Numbered from the stretch's first letter, positions 53,465 to 61,435 are shown. The stretch: DNA of 64,000 bases from JACJVV01 sp047602755 (GCA_047602755.1 JBLKOM010000006.1:1-64000), one strand, 5' to 3'. Translations and numbers: made by a program. The notes: generated by a model from the letters alone, not told the origin.

Positions 53465-53632
53465 TTGTTATTCAATATATAGTTTTTACATTCTATTTAA
53501 ATATTTATTGAAAAATGAATATAAAAAATAAAAAATTAAGTTATTATTACAATTAAAATTAGCTTTTAGATTTATTCATTAGCTATAAAATGAATACTAA
53601 ACTTAATAAACAATAACTTATTTCGCGATAAT

Positions 53633-54622
53633 ATGGGACAATTACCGTTTGAAAAAATAAAAAGAGAAATACTTATCAGAAAAGATGTTGAACCAAATAA
53701 TCTTGGAGTCGATCCTAATAATCGCCCTATAGCAGAATTATTAGTTAATTCAATAATAGTTGTTGATAAACCCAAAGGTCCTACATCGCATCAAGTTGCA
53801 GCTTATGTACAGAAAATATTAGATATTGATAAAAGTGGACATGGTGGAACACTAGACCCTAATGTATCAGGTATATTACCAACAGCAATAGGAAAAGCAA
53901 CTAGAGTTGTTCAAGCTTTACAACCTGCTGGAAAAGAATATATTTGCATGATGCACCTTCATAAAGAGATTCCACATGGAAAAGTTTTCAATGTTATGAA
54001 AGAATTTGAAGGAAAAATCAAACAATTACCACCAATAAAATCTGCTGTAAAACGACAATATAGATATAGAAAAATCTATTACATTGAAGTTTTAGAAGTT
54101 AAAGGAAAAGATGTGCTATTTTACGTAGGATGTCAAGCAGGGACATATATTAGGAAACTATGCCATGATATAGGACAAAAATTAGAGTGTGGTGCACACA
54201 TGGCAGATTTGAGACGTACTAAAGCAGGTCCATTTAATGAAAAAAATATTTTTACTTTACAGGATATCGCAGATGCTTATCATTTTTACAAAAATGAAGG
54301 AAATGATAAATTTCTAAAGAAAATATTAATGCCAATAGAGAGAGGAGTTGATCATTTAGGGAAAGTTTATGTTTTAGATAGTACTGTTGATACATTGTGT
54401 CATGGTGCTAGTCTTGCAATTCCAGGCATTGCAAAAGTTGAGACAGAAATCCAACAGGATGAAACAATTGCAATATTAACTCTTAAAGGAGAATTAATTG
54501 CACTTGGGATGACAAAAATGTGTTCAAGCGATATGATTAAAAAAGAAAAGGGAATAGCTGCAACACTTGAAGCTGTGTTCATGATACCAGGAACTTATCC
54601 TAAAATGCAAAAAAAAGATTGA
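53633..54622 (+). CDS. cbf5: H/ACA RNA-guided tRNA/rRNA pseudouridine synthase Cbf5
   Basis: 329 residues: N-terminal extension LPFEKIKREILIRKD, INLVINSxxVVDKPKGPTSHQ-like start, catalytic GGTLDPNVSGILP with Asp75, thumb-loop region, GTYIRKLCHDIG and a C-terminal PUA domain (VDTLCHGASLAIPGI). Works with H/ACA guide RNAs, Nop10, Gar1 and L7Ae, and can modify tRNA U55 alone. No H/ACA RNA gene was spotted in the window. Confidence 0.96.
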   Translation: MGQLPFEKIKREILIRKDVEPNNLGVDPNNRPIAELLVNSIIVVDKPKGPTSHQVAAYVQKILDIDKSGHGGTLDPNVSGILPTAIGKATRVVQALQPAGKEYICMMHLHKEIPHGKVFNVMKEFEGKIKQLPPIKSAVKRQYRYRKIYYIEVLEVKGKDVLFYVGCQAGTYIRKLCHDIGQKLECGAHMADLRRTKAGPFNEKNIFTLQDIADAYHFYKNEGNDKFLKKILMPIERGVDHLGKVYVLDSTVDTLCHGASLAIPGIAKVETEIQQDETIAILTLKGELIALGMTKMCSSDMIKKEKGIAATLEAVFMIPGTYPKMQKKD

Positions 54623-54712
54623 TAAAAAATTAATTTTTACCAAAAACAATTAAATCTATTACATTATTGATTAATATTGCATTTTTTAATTAATATTAAA
54701 TTAACTTAAGAA

Positions 54713-55414
54713 TTAAGATAACTTAGTTTCTGTTTTAGGTTTTTCTGTTGTTTCTGTCTTAGGTTTAGTTTCTGTTTTAGGCTTTTCTGCTGTTTCTGTC
54801 TTAGGTTTAGTTTCTGTTTTAGGTTTTTCTGTTGTTTCTGTCTTAGGTTTAGTTTCTGTTTTAGGTTTTTCTGTTGTTTCTGCGGATTTCTGCTCTGATT
54901 TATTTTCTGGTTTAGTTGATTCTTCTTTAGCAGTTATTTCTGGTTTAACTACAGGTTTTGTATCTGCAGTTGCTTTTTCAGTACTAGATTTCTCAACTAC
55001 TTTTTCTTCTGTTGATTTAGTTTCTTTAACTACTTGAGCTTCTTTAACATCATTACTTGAAGAAGCTTTAGTTGATGATTCTTGTTTAGAAGATTTTTCT
55101 TTTACTGGCTTTTCTTCAACTTTCTTTTTAGGTTCACCTTTAAGTTCTACTATTACTTTATCATCGTCATACTTTTTTGCAATAACAGTAACTTTAGAAG
55201 GAGGATTTCCAGCACCATTCTTCCATACAGTATTATTAAGATATTCACTTAAATTAACATTATCAGATTTCATATGTTTTACAATAAATTCACGCAATGC
55301 CTTGACTGCTTTTTTAGAACGTCTAAAACGTTGTACTCTCATAAAATCTCTTCTAAGAGGAATTGTATATTCTCGTTCAAGTATAATTTTTGCTTCGGTT
55401 TTTTTCTCTGCCAT
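54713..55414 (-). CDS. rpl31e: Ribosomal protein eL31 with long low-complexity tail
   Basis: 233 residues, over twice the usual ~90. The first ~97 residues are eL31 (EREYTIPLRRDFMRVQRFRR ... KALREFIVKHMKSDNVNLSEYLNNTVWKNGAGNPP). The rest is a Lys/Glu/Ser/Thr tail ending in KPKTETTEKPKTETK repeats coded by near-identical ~33-bp tandem units (54722-54880). It is a large-subunit protein at the exit-tunnel rim, so the tail could project outside the ribosome. eL39 and eS19 lie upstream on the same strand (conserved L31e-L39e neighbourhood). Confidence 0.9.
   Translation of the reverse strand: MAEKKTEAKIILEREYTIPLRRDFMRVQRFRRSKKAVKALREFIVKHMKSDNVNLSEYLNNTVWKNGAGNPPSKVTVIAKKYDDDKVIVELKGEPKKKVEEKPVKEKSSKQESSTKASSSNDVKEAQVVKETKSTEEKVVEKSSTEKATADTKPVVKPEITAKEESTKPENKSEQKSAETTEKPKTETKPKTETTEKPKTETKPKTETAEKPKTETKPKTETTEKPKTETKLS
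54722..54880. repeat. Tandem ~33-bp repeat in the eL31 tail
   Basis: Repeats of the ggtttttctgttgtttctgt-type unit with lagging ctTAGGTTTAGTTTCTG segments, encoding KPKTETTE/TEKPKTETK. Copies differ by single bases, indicating recent expansion. Confidence 0.8.
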
Positions 55415-55473
55415 TTTTTAATTTTTTATGAAAATTATTTTAGTTTAGTAATAAAAAAATTATTTTTGTTTAT

Positions 55474-55647
55474 CTAAGCTTTAGTTTTAGTTCGTCTCCA
55501 ATGGCGTTTAGTTGTTGTATGCCTTCCTGGATGAACTACTTTACCTTTACCATATATCTTTGGGACTGTCCAAAATGGAGCCCAACGAGTTAATCCTCTA
55601 AGCTTGTTCAGCCGCAGTTTCTTGCTTAGGTGTTTGAATCTTGACAT
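55474..55647 (-). CDS. rpl39e: Ribosomal protein eL39
   Basis: 57 residues starting at ATG 55647: MSRFKHLSKKLRLNKLRGLT, then RWAPFWTVPKIYGKG, HPGRHTTTKRHWRRTKTKA. This matches archaeal eL39 (KKLRLAKAxKxNR; W-x6-HPxRRHWRRTKLK). The first 50 bp overlap the end of eS19 in another frame. eL39 lines the exit tunnel. Short genes like this are easily missed. Confidence 0.9.
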   Translation of the reverse strand: MSRFKHLSKKLRLNKLRGLTRWAPFWTVPKIYGKGKVVHPGRHTTTKRHWRRTKTKA

Positions 55648-56092
55648 TTTCTACCTTCTTATCTTTTTTATTAACCAGTAATCCAGCAGCTTTATCAACC
55701 AGAGAAAATCCTCTTTGTGTTACTTTTCTGCCTTTAAATTTTAATTTTTCTTCTTTTGCAACATAACCTGCTGCTTCTAATTGTTGCAATAATACTCTAA
55801 TAACTTTTCCACCAGATTTTACAAATTTTTCTGGTTTATGTCCCCTATTTTTTTTACTTCCATATTTTGTTCTTAACTTTTCAACACCAATAGGGCCATG
55901 TGCATATATTTTTTTTAGAATAGAAGCTGCTCGTAAATACCACCAATTTGTTTGTAAAGGTGCACGTTCTTTATTACTACCTGTCTTGATATAATTAGCC
56001 CAATCAGGCATTTTTACCTTACCTTCTTTTTCAAGTATTTCAGCTAACTTCTTTACAAGAAGATCTTGATTTACATCATATCCTTTAACCAT
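55598..56092 (-). CDS. rps19e: Ribosomal protein eS19
   Basis: 164 residues: MVKGYDVNQDLLVKKLAEIL start, PDWANYIKTGSNKERAPLQ, WWYLRAASILKKIY, GPIGVEKLRTKYGSKKNRG and HKPEKFVKSGGKVIRVLLQQLE as in eS19, plus a ~15-residue Lys/Gln tail. The small-subunit protein of the head. SD GAGGTAAT precedes the ATG. The 3' end overlaps eL39 by 50 bp. Confidence 0.95.
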   Translation of the reverse strand: MVKGYDVNQDLLVKKLAEILEKEGKVKMPDWANYIKTGSNKERAPLQTNWWYLRAASILKKIYAHGPIGVEKLRTKYGSKKNRGHKPEKFVKSGGKVIRVLLQQLEAAGYVAKEEKLKFKGRKVTQRGFSLVDKAAGLLVNKKDKKVENVKIQTPKQETAAEQA

Positions 56093-56164
56093 TTTATTAC
56101 CTCGCGGTACTTGGCTCTGGTATTAATATACCATTTAGAACCATTTTGTAGAAATGTGGATTTG

Positions 56165-56172
56165 TTTATAAA
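56165..56172 (-). promoter_or_regulatory. TATA box of the eS19-eL39-eL31 operon
   Basis: TTTATAAA 73 bp before the eS19 ATG; implies a leader of about 45-50 nt with GAGGTAA, unlike the leaderless genes. Confidence 0.55.
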
Positions 56173-56240
56173 GGTTTTTCTTTCAAGTTAAGAAAATACC
56201 AATAAAGTTATATTTTAATTGTTAAATAAATATATAGATT

Positions 56241-56540
56241 ATGAAACTTACAAAAAATGAGCAAAAGAAAGTTGCAAAAGATCATGTAAATATATTGTTA
56301 TCAGAGGCTGATAAAGTATTTGATAAAAATAAAAGCTTAGCAAATAGGTATATTGAAATAGTGATTGCAATAAGGAATAAAATTAAAATAAGATTAACAA
56401 AGCAGCAAAAAAGTAAATTTTGTAAAAAATGTAATTCTTATCTTCGTCCAGGTGTTAATTGTAATGTAAGAATAAAGAATAAATTTGTTCTATATCATTG
56501 TAAAGAATGCGGGAATATTAGAAGATTAGCAAAAAAATAA
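56241..56540 (+). CDS. rnp4: RNase P protein component 4 (Rpp21)
   Basis: 99 residues: helical N-terminus with ANRYIEIVIAIRNKIKIRL, then a zinc ribbon FCKKCNSYLRPGVNCNVRI ... YHCKECGNIRRL with four Cys. It pairs with Rpp29 in RNase P and joins the Pop5 gene at 50 kb as the second RNase P protein in the window. Divergent from eS19. Confidence 0.9.
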   Translation: MKLTKNEQKKVAKDHVNILLSEADKVFDKNKSLANRYIEIVIAIRNKIKIRLTKQQKSKFCKKCNSYLRPGVNCNVRIKNKFVLYHCKECGNIRRLAKK

Positions 56541-56570
56541 GATAGATTATAATGCTTTTATTTACTATAG

Positions 56571-57620
56571 TTATTTTTCATAATAATAATCACTATGCCA
56601 CAAACCAGCATCTATATTTATACATTCACCACCAATACACCTATATCCAGTTCTAACAATAAATATATCAGATTCTTGAACTCTTCCTGTTTGATAATGA
56701 AATCTAGGGTCCGGAAAAGGATTAACTAAATAAAGATAATTAGTGTCTGTATAAATAAAATTACCGTCTCTATCTATTAAAAAAGGTATAAGAGTACCGT
56801 AAGGAATATCAACAGTTATATTTGTTGTATTAATATATAAATCATTTTCTGGAGAATTAAGTCCATAATTATAACATGCAGAGACACAAGATGCTTGAAA
56901 TGTTAATGGACCTGAATAATTTACTGCATAATTTAGATTTTCTAGATTGTAGATTAATGCTCCATCTGGGTCAAACATAGTATTTTCATAAATTATTTCA
57001 CCTTTTCGATTAATAATTGAAAAAACCATTTTACCACGTAACTGATCTCTGTCTTCGTTCTCACAAGCTGCTTTAAGAGAAGTTATTATTGTATCATACT
57101 CAATAGGATTACTATTATTATCACATTCATCTTCAACACCATTAATTCCACAAACTAAGAAAGAAGAATCATAATCACTAAAATTTAATAAAAAAGGTTT
57201 ATCACAAGGACAGACGTCATTAGGACTTTGATATGGAAAATAAGCACATAAATATGTACCATACGAAGTAACTACAACATCATAAACACCAGGCGATATC
57301 TCACCACTAAGTGAACCACTTAATGGCATTTTAAGAGGGATAGAGACTATATCATCTTGAAAAAACATAGTTATTCCAGACTCAGTATAATCAATAGATC
57401 TAACACCGCTTGGGATTTCAAGCTTGAATCTAACAGTATTACCTGGACCTAAATCAGCTACTTGATTTGCATACTCTGAGAGCAATGTTAATGAGCCAAA
57501 TGCACGGTTTTTGTTTATTTCATCACTTGGCTGAATTGTAAAAAAAACAATTGTTAACATAACTATCATAATTATTCCTAAAAGAATTAATAGTTCCATA
57601 TTAATTTGGGATTTTTTCAC
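56571..57620 (-). CDS. Secreted protein with pilin-like leader
   Basis: 349 residues. KKSQINMELLILLGIIMIV is the class III leader pattern (K-x-S/G-Q-x-x-ME). The body has a conserved part (LEIPSGVRSIDYTESGITMFF) shared with the 1..1307 protein, four to five Cys pairs (CDKPFLLNF, CGINGVEDECDN) and no second membrane segment. Probably assembled or retained at the outer membrane face. Divergent from the 57815 pilin gene across a 194-bp promoter region. Confidence 0.75.
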   Translation of the reverse strand: MKKSQINMELLILLGIIMIVMLTIVFFTIQPSDEINKNRAFGSLTLLSEYANQVADLGPGNTVRFKLEIPSGVRSIDYTESGITMFFQDDIVSIPLKMPLSGSLSGEISPGVYDVVVTSYGTYLCAYFPYQSPNDVCPCDKPFLLNFSDYDSSFLVCGINGVEDECDNNSNPIEYDTIITSLKAACENEDRDQLRGKMVFSIINRKGEIIYENTMFDPDGALIYNLENLNYAVNYSGPLTFQASCVSACYNYGLNSPENDLYINTTNITVDIPYGTLIPFLIDRDGNFIYTDTNYLYLVNPFPDPRFHYQTGRVQESDIFIVRTGYRCIGGECINIDAGLWHSDYYYEK

Positions 57621-57803
57621 GTAAAATTATTTCTTAAGCTAGGTTATATAGTTTTATATTCACTAACGAGTAAGTAAGAAACTAAAATGTTTGAAGACTA
57701 TTTATTTTTATAATAAGGCTAATAACGTTAAATTTATAAATTATTAAATTTATTTTAAATTAATTAAGTATATAGTAAATTTAATGACTATTTATTTATT
57801 ATT

Positions 57804-57812
57804 GAGGTGATT
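57804..57812 (+). promoter_or_regulatory. Shine-Dalgarno site GAGGTGATT of the pilin-like gene
   Basis: Full-strength SD two nt before ATG 57815 counted from its last base (core GAGGTG five nt before). A TATA-like aatttataaatt near 57731 suggests a long (~55 nt) leader. Confidence 0.7.
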
Positions 57813-57814
57813 GA

Positions 57815-58456
57815 ATGAAAAAAGGACAAGCCGCCATGGAATTCTTAATGACATATGGTTGGGCATTATTAGTTGTTGTAATTGCGATTGCAGCTTTAGC
57901 ATTTTTTGGATTATTAAACCCAAGTAGATTCTTACCACCTAAATGTGATTTAAGTGCAGGTATTAGTTGTGTTGATTATTCAGCTGTTTCTGGTACTGTA
58001 CCTATGTCTACTTTAGAAGACGGAGAAATTTCAATAATTATCAACAATGGAATTGGTACAACAATGAGAAATGTTGAAATTATAGTAAGAGACTGCGAAG
58101 ATGATGATAATAATCTAGTTCCAATGAGTAGTAAGTATTATGCATTATCAAAAGCAAATTTTACTAATTTTACTCATTGTTACAAATGTTTACAGGATCC
58201 TACATATACTGGTGGTGGAATCGAATGTGAGTCAGATACTAGTTTGGCTACTTTTGGTTGTGATACTATTAATCAAAACACACCAAATGTTGCGGAAGGA
58301 CAAAGTCAAATCTTTAAAATACCTTGCGGAGGTATGCCTACAGGAAGTAAATTTAGAAGTGATTTGATTATTAAATATAATACGACTGTAGAAGGATTTG
58401 TAATGAACCACACAAGAACTGGTGCAATTGTTTTAAACGTTGAAAGAGTTCAATAA
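57815..58456 (+). CDS. Type IV pilin-like protein with class III signal peptide
   Basis: 213 residues. KKGQAAMEFLMTYGWALLVVV is a textbook DPANN/archaeal class III leader (cleavage after Gly, then QAAMEF); shown here in part only. After the helix comes FFGLLNPSRF, a Cys-rich beta domain with at least seven Cys, and no second membrane helix. It likely forms pilus-like or surface filaments processed by an archaeal prepilin peptidase not in this window. The 58498 gene downstream is a leaderless-looking relative. Confidence 0.85.
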   Translation: MKKGQAAMEFLMTYGWALLVVVIAIAALAFFGLLNPSRFLPPKCDLSAGISCVDYSAVSGTVPMSTLEDGEISIIINNGIGTTMRNVEIIVRDCEDDDNNLVPMSSKYYALSKANFTNFTHCYKCLQDPTYTGGGIECESDTSLATFGCDTINQNTPNVAEGQSQIFKIPCGGMPTGSKFRSDLIIKYNTTVEGFVMNHTRTGAIVLNVERVQ

Positions 58457-58497
58457 TTCCCAAACATTTTTATATTTCTTTTATTTAATTTTTTATT

Positions 58498-58929
58498 ATG
58501 GAAGAAGAAACATATCGATTTGAGAGAGTTCTTTATTTTTTTGCAATAGTTTTGGTTATAACTGTAATTTTTACTGGACTAAATTTTTTTGGTTTAATTA
58601 CACCTGAAAAATGGGGAAGAGAATATTGTATTCCAGACAATCATTTTGAATGTAATGCTTTAGAGGTTTTACCAAATCAGATTAGATTTCAATTAACTAA
58701 CAATGATATTGAGATAACTAGCATCAATATTAGATCTGCAAACTCTGCATGTCAAGTAAGACAAATTGGTTTAATACGAACTACGCAACCAATTAGCGTA
58801 AATTTAGATTGTTCTTTAACTGCTACAAAAGGTAGTACATACACAGATACAATAACCATGCAAGTAATGGAGCAAAATAGAATTCAACCAAGAACTGTTA
58901 CTGTTGATATTAAGTCAATCGTTGAGTAA
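58498..58929 (+). CDS. Pilin-like paralogue without classical class III leader
   Basis: 143 residues with one N-terminal helix (FFAIVLVITVIFTGLNFFGL) and then a Cys-containing beta domain; FFGLITPEKW parallels FFGLLNPSRF of the upstream pilin. There is no K-G-Q processing site before the helix (MEEETYRFERVLYFFAI), so it may remain anchored as a platform or minor subunit. Same strand, 41 bp after the pilin gene. Confidence 0.65.
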   Translation: MEEETYRFERVLYFFAIVLVITVIFTGLNFFGLITPEKWGREYCIPDNHFECNALEVLPNQIRFQLTNNDIEITSINIRSANSACQVRQIGLIRTTQPISVNLDCSLTATKGSTYTDTITMQVMEQNRIQPRTVTVDIKSIVE

Positions 58930-58930
58930 C

Positions 58931-58940
58931 ATTTATAAAA
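58931..58940 (+). promoter_or_regulatory. TATA-like box upstream of the tRNA-Asn gene
   Basis: atttataaaa, 35 bp before the tRNA-Asn start; suitable for a TBP site of the tRNA-Asn/tRNA-Ile pair. Confidence 0.5.
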
Positions 58941-58974
58941 CATCATTAAATTCTTGAATTATAAATACTATTAT

Positions 58975-59058
58975 GCCTCTGTAGCTTAGTAGGTAGAGCG
59001 TGCGGCTGTTATATTTTGCAGCCACCGCAAGGTCACCAGTTCGAGTCTGGTCAGAGGC
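58975..59058 (+). tRNA. tRNA-Asn(GTT) with 12-nt intron
   Basis: Acceptor GCCTCTG/CAGAGGC, D-arm GCTT-AGTAGGT-AGAGC, anticodon stem TGCGG/CCGCA, T-arm ACCAG-TTCGAGT-CTGGT. The anticodon loop carries a 12-nt intron at 37/38 (59012-59023); mature loop CTGTTAA, anticodon GTT. CTGT (32-35) pairs with GCAG of the intron (one G.U), giving the central helix of a bulge-helix-bulge, but there is no room for an inner helix, only a short ATTTT loop. Mature length 72 nt. Confidence 0.93.
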
Positions 59059-59069
59059 GCTTAGGTTTT

Positions 59070-59087
59070 GGATTCAATGTTGAATCC
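59070..59087 (+). other. Perfect hairpin between two tRNA genes
   Basis: GGATTCAA-TG-TTGAATCC, an 8-bp inverted repeat in the tRNA-Asn/tRNA-Ile spacer. Could be a processing or termination element; no poly-T run follows. Confidence 0.5.
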
Positions 59088-59096
59088 TGGACCAAT

Positions 59097-59252
59097 GGTC
59101 CCGTAGCTTAGCCTGGTTCCACTACCTCTGGTAAAGAGGGCAATGGAGTGCTCGACTGATATCAACGATATAATCGTAGCATGGAAATCGAGTGGTCCGG
59201 AGTTCAAAACTAAATTTGTTAAATCAAATCTAGGGAAAGTCTCCGCGGGACC
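59097..59252 (+). tRNA. tRNA-Ile(GAT), apparently with three introns/insertions
   Basis: Acceptor GGTCCCG/CGGGACC, D-stem GCTT/GAGT, anticodon stem CTCGA/TCGAG, variable TGGTC, T-stem CGGAG/CTCCG. The gene is 156 nt because three segments interrupt it: ~26-27 nt in the D-loop (within 59119-59145, hairpin CCTCT-GGTAA-AGAGG); 25 nt at 37/38 (59162-59186, hairpin ACGAT/ATCGT; mature loop CTGATAA); 31 nt at 59/60 in the T-loop (59209-59239; mature loop TTCAAAT, inner stem CTA/TAG + ATTTG/CAAAT, central helix TTC/GAA, 3-nt bulges). Removing all gives ~73-74 nt. The D-loop boundaries are not certain. Confidence 0.85.
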
Positions 59253-59333
59253 ATCTTCTTTTAATAAATATTATAAAAAGATATAAGTATTACAATAGTT
59301 AATAAATAATAACAAATTGTTGAAAATAAGAAA

Positions 59334-59654
59334 TTAATCTTTATGAACACTAAATCGCATATTATGTACATCAGCTTTTCTTTTACGCTCTTCGGCTTCA
59401 ATTTTTAATTTTTTAATACTTCGAGCAGAAGTATGTTGTCCAAATAGCCATATTGCTATTGATAATATAAATGTGATAATTAAAATTTCAATCCAATAAT
59501 TAGATATTGCTGCATTAGTTATATCAAAAGCTGTTTTTGTATCATATCTTGTAACACCTAAAAATGATAAAGCAATAAGCAAAAGAATAGGTATAAACAA
59601 AAATAAATAGTGTTTCAATTGAGTAATATAATATAACAATTTATTTTCGTCCAT
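59334..59654 (-). CDS. Small two-helix membrane protein
   Basis: 106 residues: helices LFLFIPILLLIALSFLGV and WIEILIITFILSIAIWLFG, then a basic cytoplasmic coiled tail (RSIKKLKIEAEERKRKADVH). No family recognised. Stands alone and divergent from the methyltransferase gene. Confidence 0.55.
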   Translation of the reverse strand: MDENKLLYYITQLKHYLFLFIPILLLIALSFLGVTRYDTKTAFDITNAAISNYWIEILIITFILSIAIWLFGQHTSARSIKKLKIEAEERKRKADVHNMRFSVHKD

Positions 59655-59727
59655 AGTTAATTAATAAGATAATGTATATATAAAACTTTCCAGAAAGACA
59701 TTTAAATTTAAAAAGAATAGATGTGTT

Positions 59728-60246
59728 ATGGAATATTATGATTCAATAGCAGAGGGATATGATGAACTATATCAACAAGAGCAAAAAAATAAAATTAGAA
59801 TCATTAAAAATAATTTAATTCTAAAAAAAAGTAGCAATATATTAGACATTGGATGTGGCACAGGAGAATCATCAGATTTTAATTGTAATGTTATTGGAAT
59901 GGATTCTAGTACTAAATTAATTAAAATTGCTAGAAATAAGTTTCCCCATAAAAAATTTATTGTTGAAAAAGCAGAAAATATTATGAATCTTAAATTTAAA
60001 ACAAAAGAATTTGATTACTGTATTTGTGTTTCTGCAATACATCATATAAATGAACTTGATATAGTATTAGAAGAGATAGCTAGAATTAGTAAAAACCAAG
60101 TTTTTACAATACTCAAAAGAACAATAAAAAAACAAAATATTATAAATAGTATAAAACAATATTTTAATATAATCAAAGAAATTGAAGAAAATAAAGATAT
60201 AATAATGTTTTGCAATGAAAAAACAATTTTGGAAAAAAATAATTGA
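59728..60246 (+). CDS. SAM-dependent methyltransferase, class I
   Basis: 172 residues: YYDSIAEGYDELYQQEQ N-terminus, SAM motif ILDIGCGTGESSDF, VIGMDSS, and FDYCICVSAIHHI. The layout is like the Trm9/ALKBH8 family of tRNA-uridine modifiers. Likely methylates a small molecule or tRNA; not decidable here. Overlaps the next gene by 32 bp, so operon with the DUF1189-like gene. Confidence 0.8.
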   Translation: MEYYDSIAEGYDELYQQEQKNKIRIIKNNLILKKSSNILDIGCGTGESSDFNCNVIGMDSSTKLIKIARNKFPHKKFIVEKAENIMNLKFKTKEFDYCICVSAIHHINELDIVLEEIARISKNQVFTILKRTIKKQNIINSIKQYFNIIKEIEENKDIIMFCNEKTILEKNN

Positions 60247-60934
60247 ATCATTTAATATATTTCGGTATAAAGAATTAAGTAAAACTGAAATTAAAGAAAG
60301 TTTTGCTTATTTCATAACTCTTTTTTCTATAATGTCAGCTATTGCATTACTTTTATTAATACCTTCATTAATAAAAATGCCACAAACTATCCAGGGTGAA
60401 TTAGAAAAAGCTGATGAGTTTACTATTAATATAACTATTGAATCCGAATCCGCACTTAATTTTCCTACAACAAACCCACTTTTTAGTGTTGTTAATAATA
60501 AATCAGAAGGTGAAGGTCTTTTAATTTTTACAAAAACAGAATTAGTTTATAATATACTACCATTTTTTAAACCCAGCACAAGCATTGACACTTACTCAAA
60601 TATTAAAGAAAATAGCGAAGATGCTAGTAGTTTAGCTATTATACTTATAATTCTAATTGCGCCATCATTAATAGTATATGCATATCTATTTCATATACTA
60701 AAATATTTAATTATAGCTATAGTTCTTGCAAGTATCACTAAATTGATTGTTAGTATTATGCAAAAGAAAATTAAATATAAGAAATTACTAACGGCAACAT
60801 TTTACTCTTTAACACCATTAATAATTATTGAGCTTTTATTATTGCCATTTAGCATACAAACCTTTTTCATACCTATAATATTATATATCATATGGTATAT
60901 CATTATTTCTATTGAGTTAATTGAGGAGTTCTAA
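60215..60934 (+). CDS. Integral membrane protein, DUF1189-like
   Basis: 239 residues, about five membrane helices with a ~75-residue extracytoplasmic loop after the first. FYSLTPLIIIELLLLPF-type segments and overall layout resemble DUF1189/Yip1-like proteins of bacteria and archaea. Uncertain. The start at 60215 overlaps the methyltransferase end by 32 bp and no later Met gives an intact first helix. Its stop overlaps the flavoprotein ATG (TAATG). Confidence 0.55.
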   Translation: MKKQFWKKIIESFNIFRYKELSKTEIKESFAYFITLFSIMSAIALLLLIPSLIKMPQTIQGELEKADEFTINITIESESALNFPTTNPLFSVVNNKSEGEGLLIFTKTELVYNILPFFKPSTSIDTYSNIKENSEDASSLAIILIILIAPSLIVYAYLFHILKYLIIAIVLASITKLIVSIMQKKIKYKKLLTATFYSLTPLIIIELLLLPFSIQTFFIPIILYIIWYIIISIELIEEF

Positions 60935-61428
60935 TGGTTGATATTGTTGGGCCTCAACAGGCAATTCTAATTACATCAAGAGCAGAAATTGAAGAGTTAG
61001 GAAAAAAGATTGAGAAAGATGAAATTGATACTACATGCTGGCACATGCCTGTTTCAATGAATGAACATTTATATGCAATTGCAATACATAATAGTAAAAA
61101 TATAAATAAAATAATTCAAAAATCAAAAATTTTTGTAATTAATTTTTTAGGATTTGATATGGAACATAAATTCATAATGTGCGATAAGCTTCATGGTCAA
61201 CATATAAATAAATTTAATAAATTAGAATTAATAAAAATAAATGCAGAACATGTTGAATCATTTTATATAAAAGAAGCTTGTGCGATACTAGAATGTGAAG
61301 TTCAAAATATGTTAGAATTTGCTGATTATACTGTTTATATAGCGAAAAGTATAAATTCTAAAGGATTCTATGATATTAAAAGACTTTTTCATTTAAAAAA
61401 AGATATTTTTACTACTACTAAAACATGA
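60934..61428 (+). CDS. Flavin reductase-like (FMN-binding split barrel) protein
   Basis: 164 residues with the FMN split-barrel order: PQQAILITSR (beta-1), DTTCWHMPVSMNEHLYAIAI (WxxPvSxxP-like loop), KSKIFVINFLGFDMEHK, GQHINKFNK, ACAILECEVQN. It would reduce flavins or act as an FMN-binding subunit. ATG overlaps the previous stop (TAATG). Family-length protein; specific substrate unknown. Confidence 0.75.
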   Translation: MVDIVGPQQAILITSRAEIEELGKKIEKDEIDTTCWHMPVSMNEHLYAIAIHNSKNINKIIQKSKIFVINFLGFDMEHKFIMCDKLHGQHINKFNKLELIKINAEHVESFYIKEACAILECEVQNMLEFADYTVYIAKSINSKGFYDIKRLFHLKKDIFTTTKT

Positions 61429-61435
61429 GGTGCAG

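Noticed and set aside
59162..59186. Reading the interrupted anticodon as CAT (Met)
   Set aside because: The loop CTGATAA after splicing at 37/38 and the GGTCCCG/CGGGACC acceptor fit tRNA-Ile(GAT); a CAT loop would be 10 nt long.
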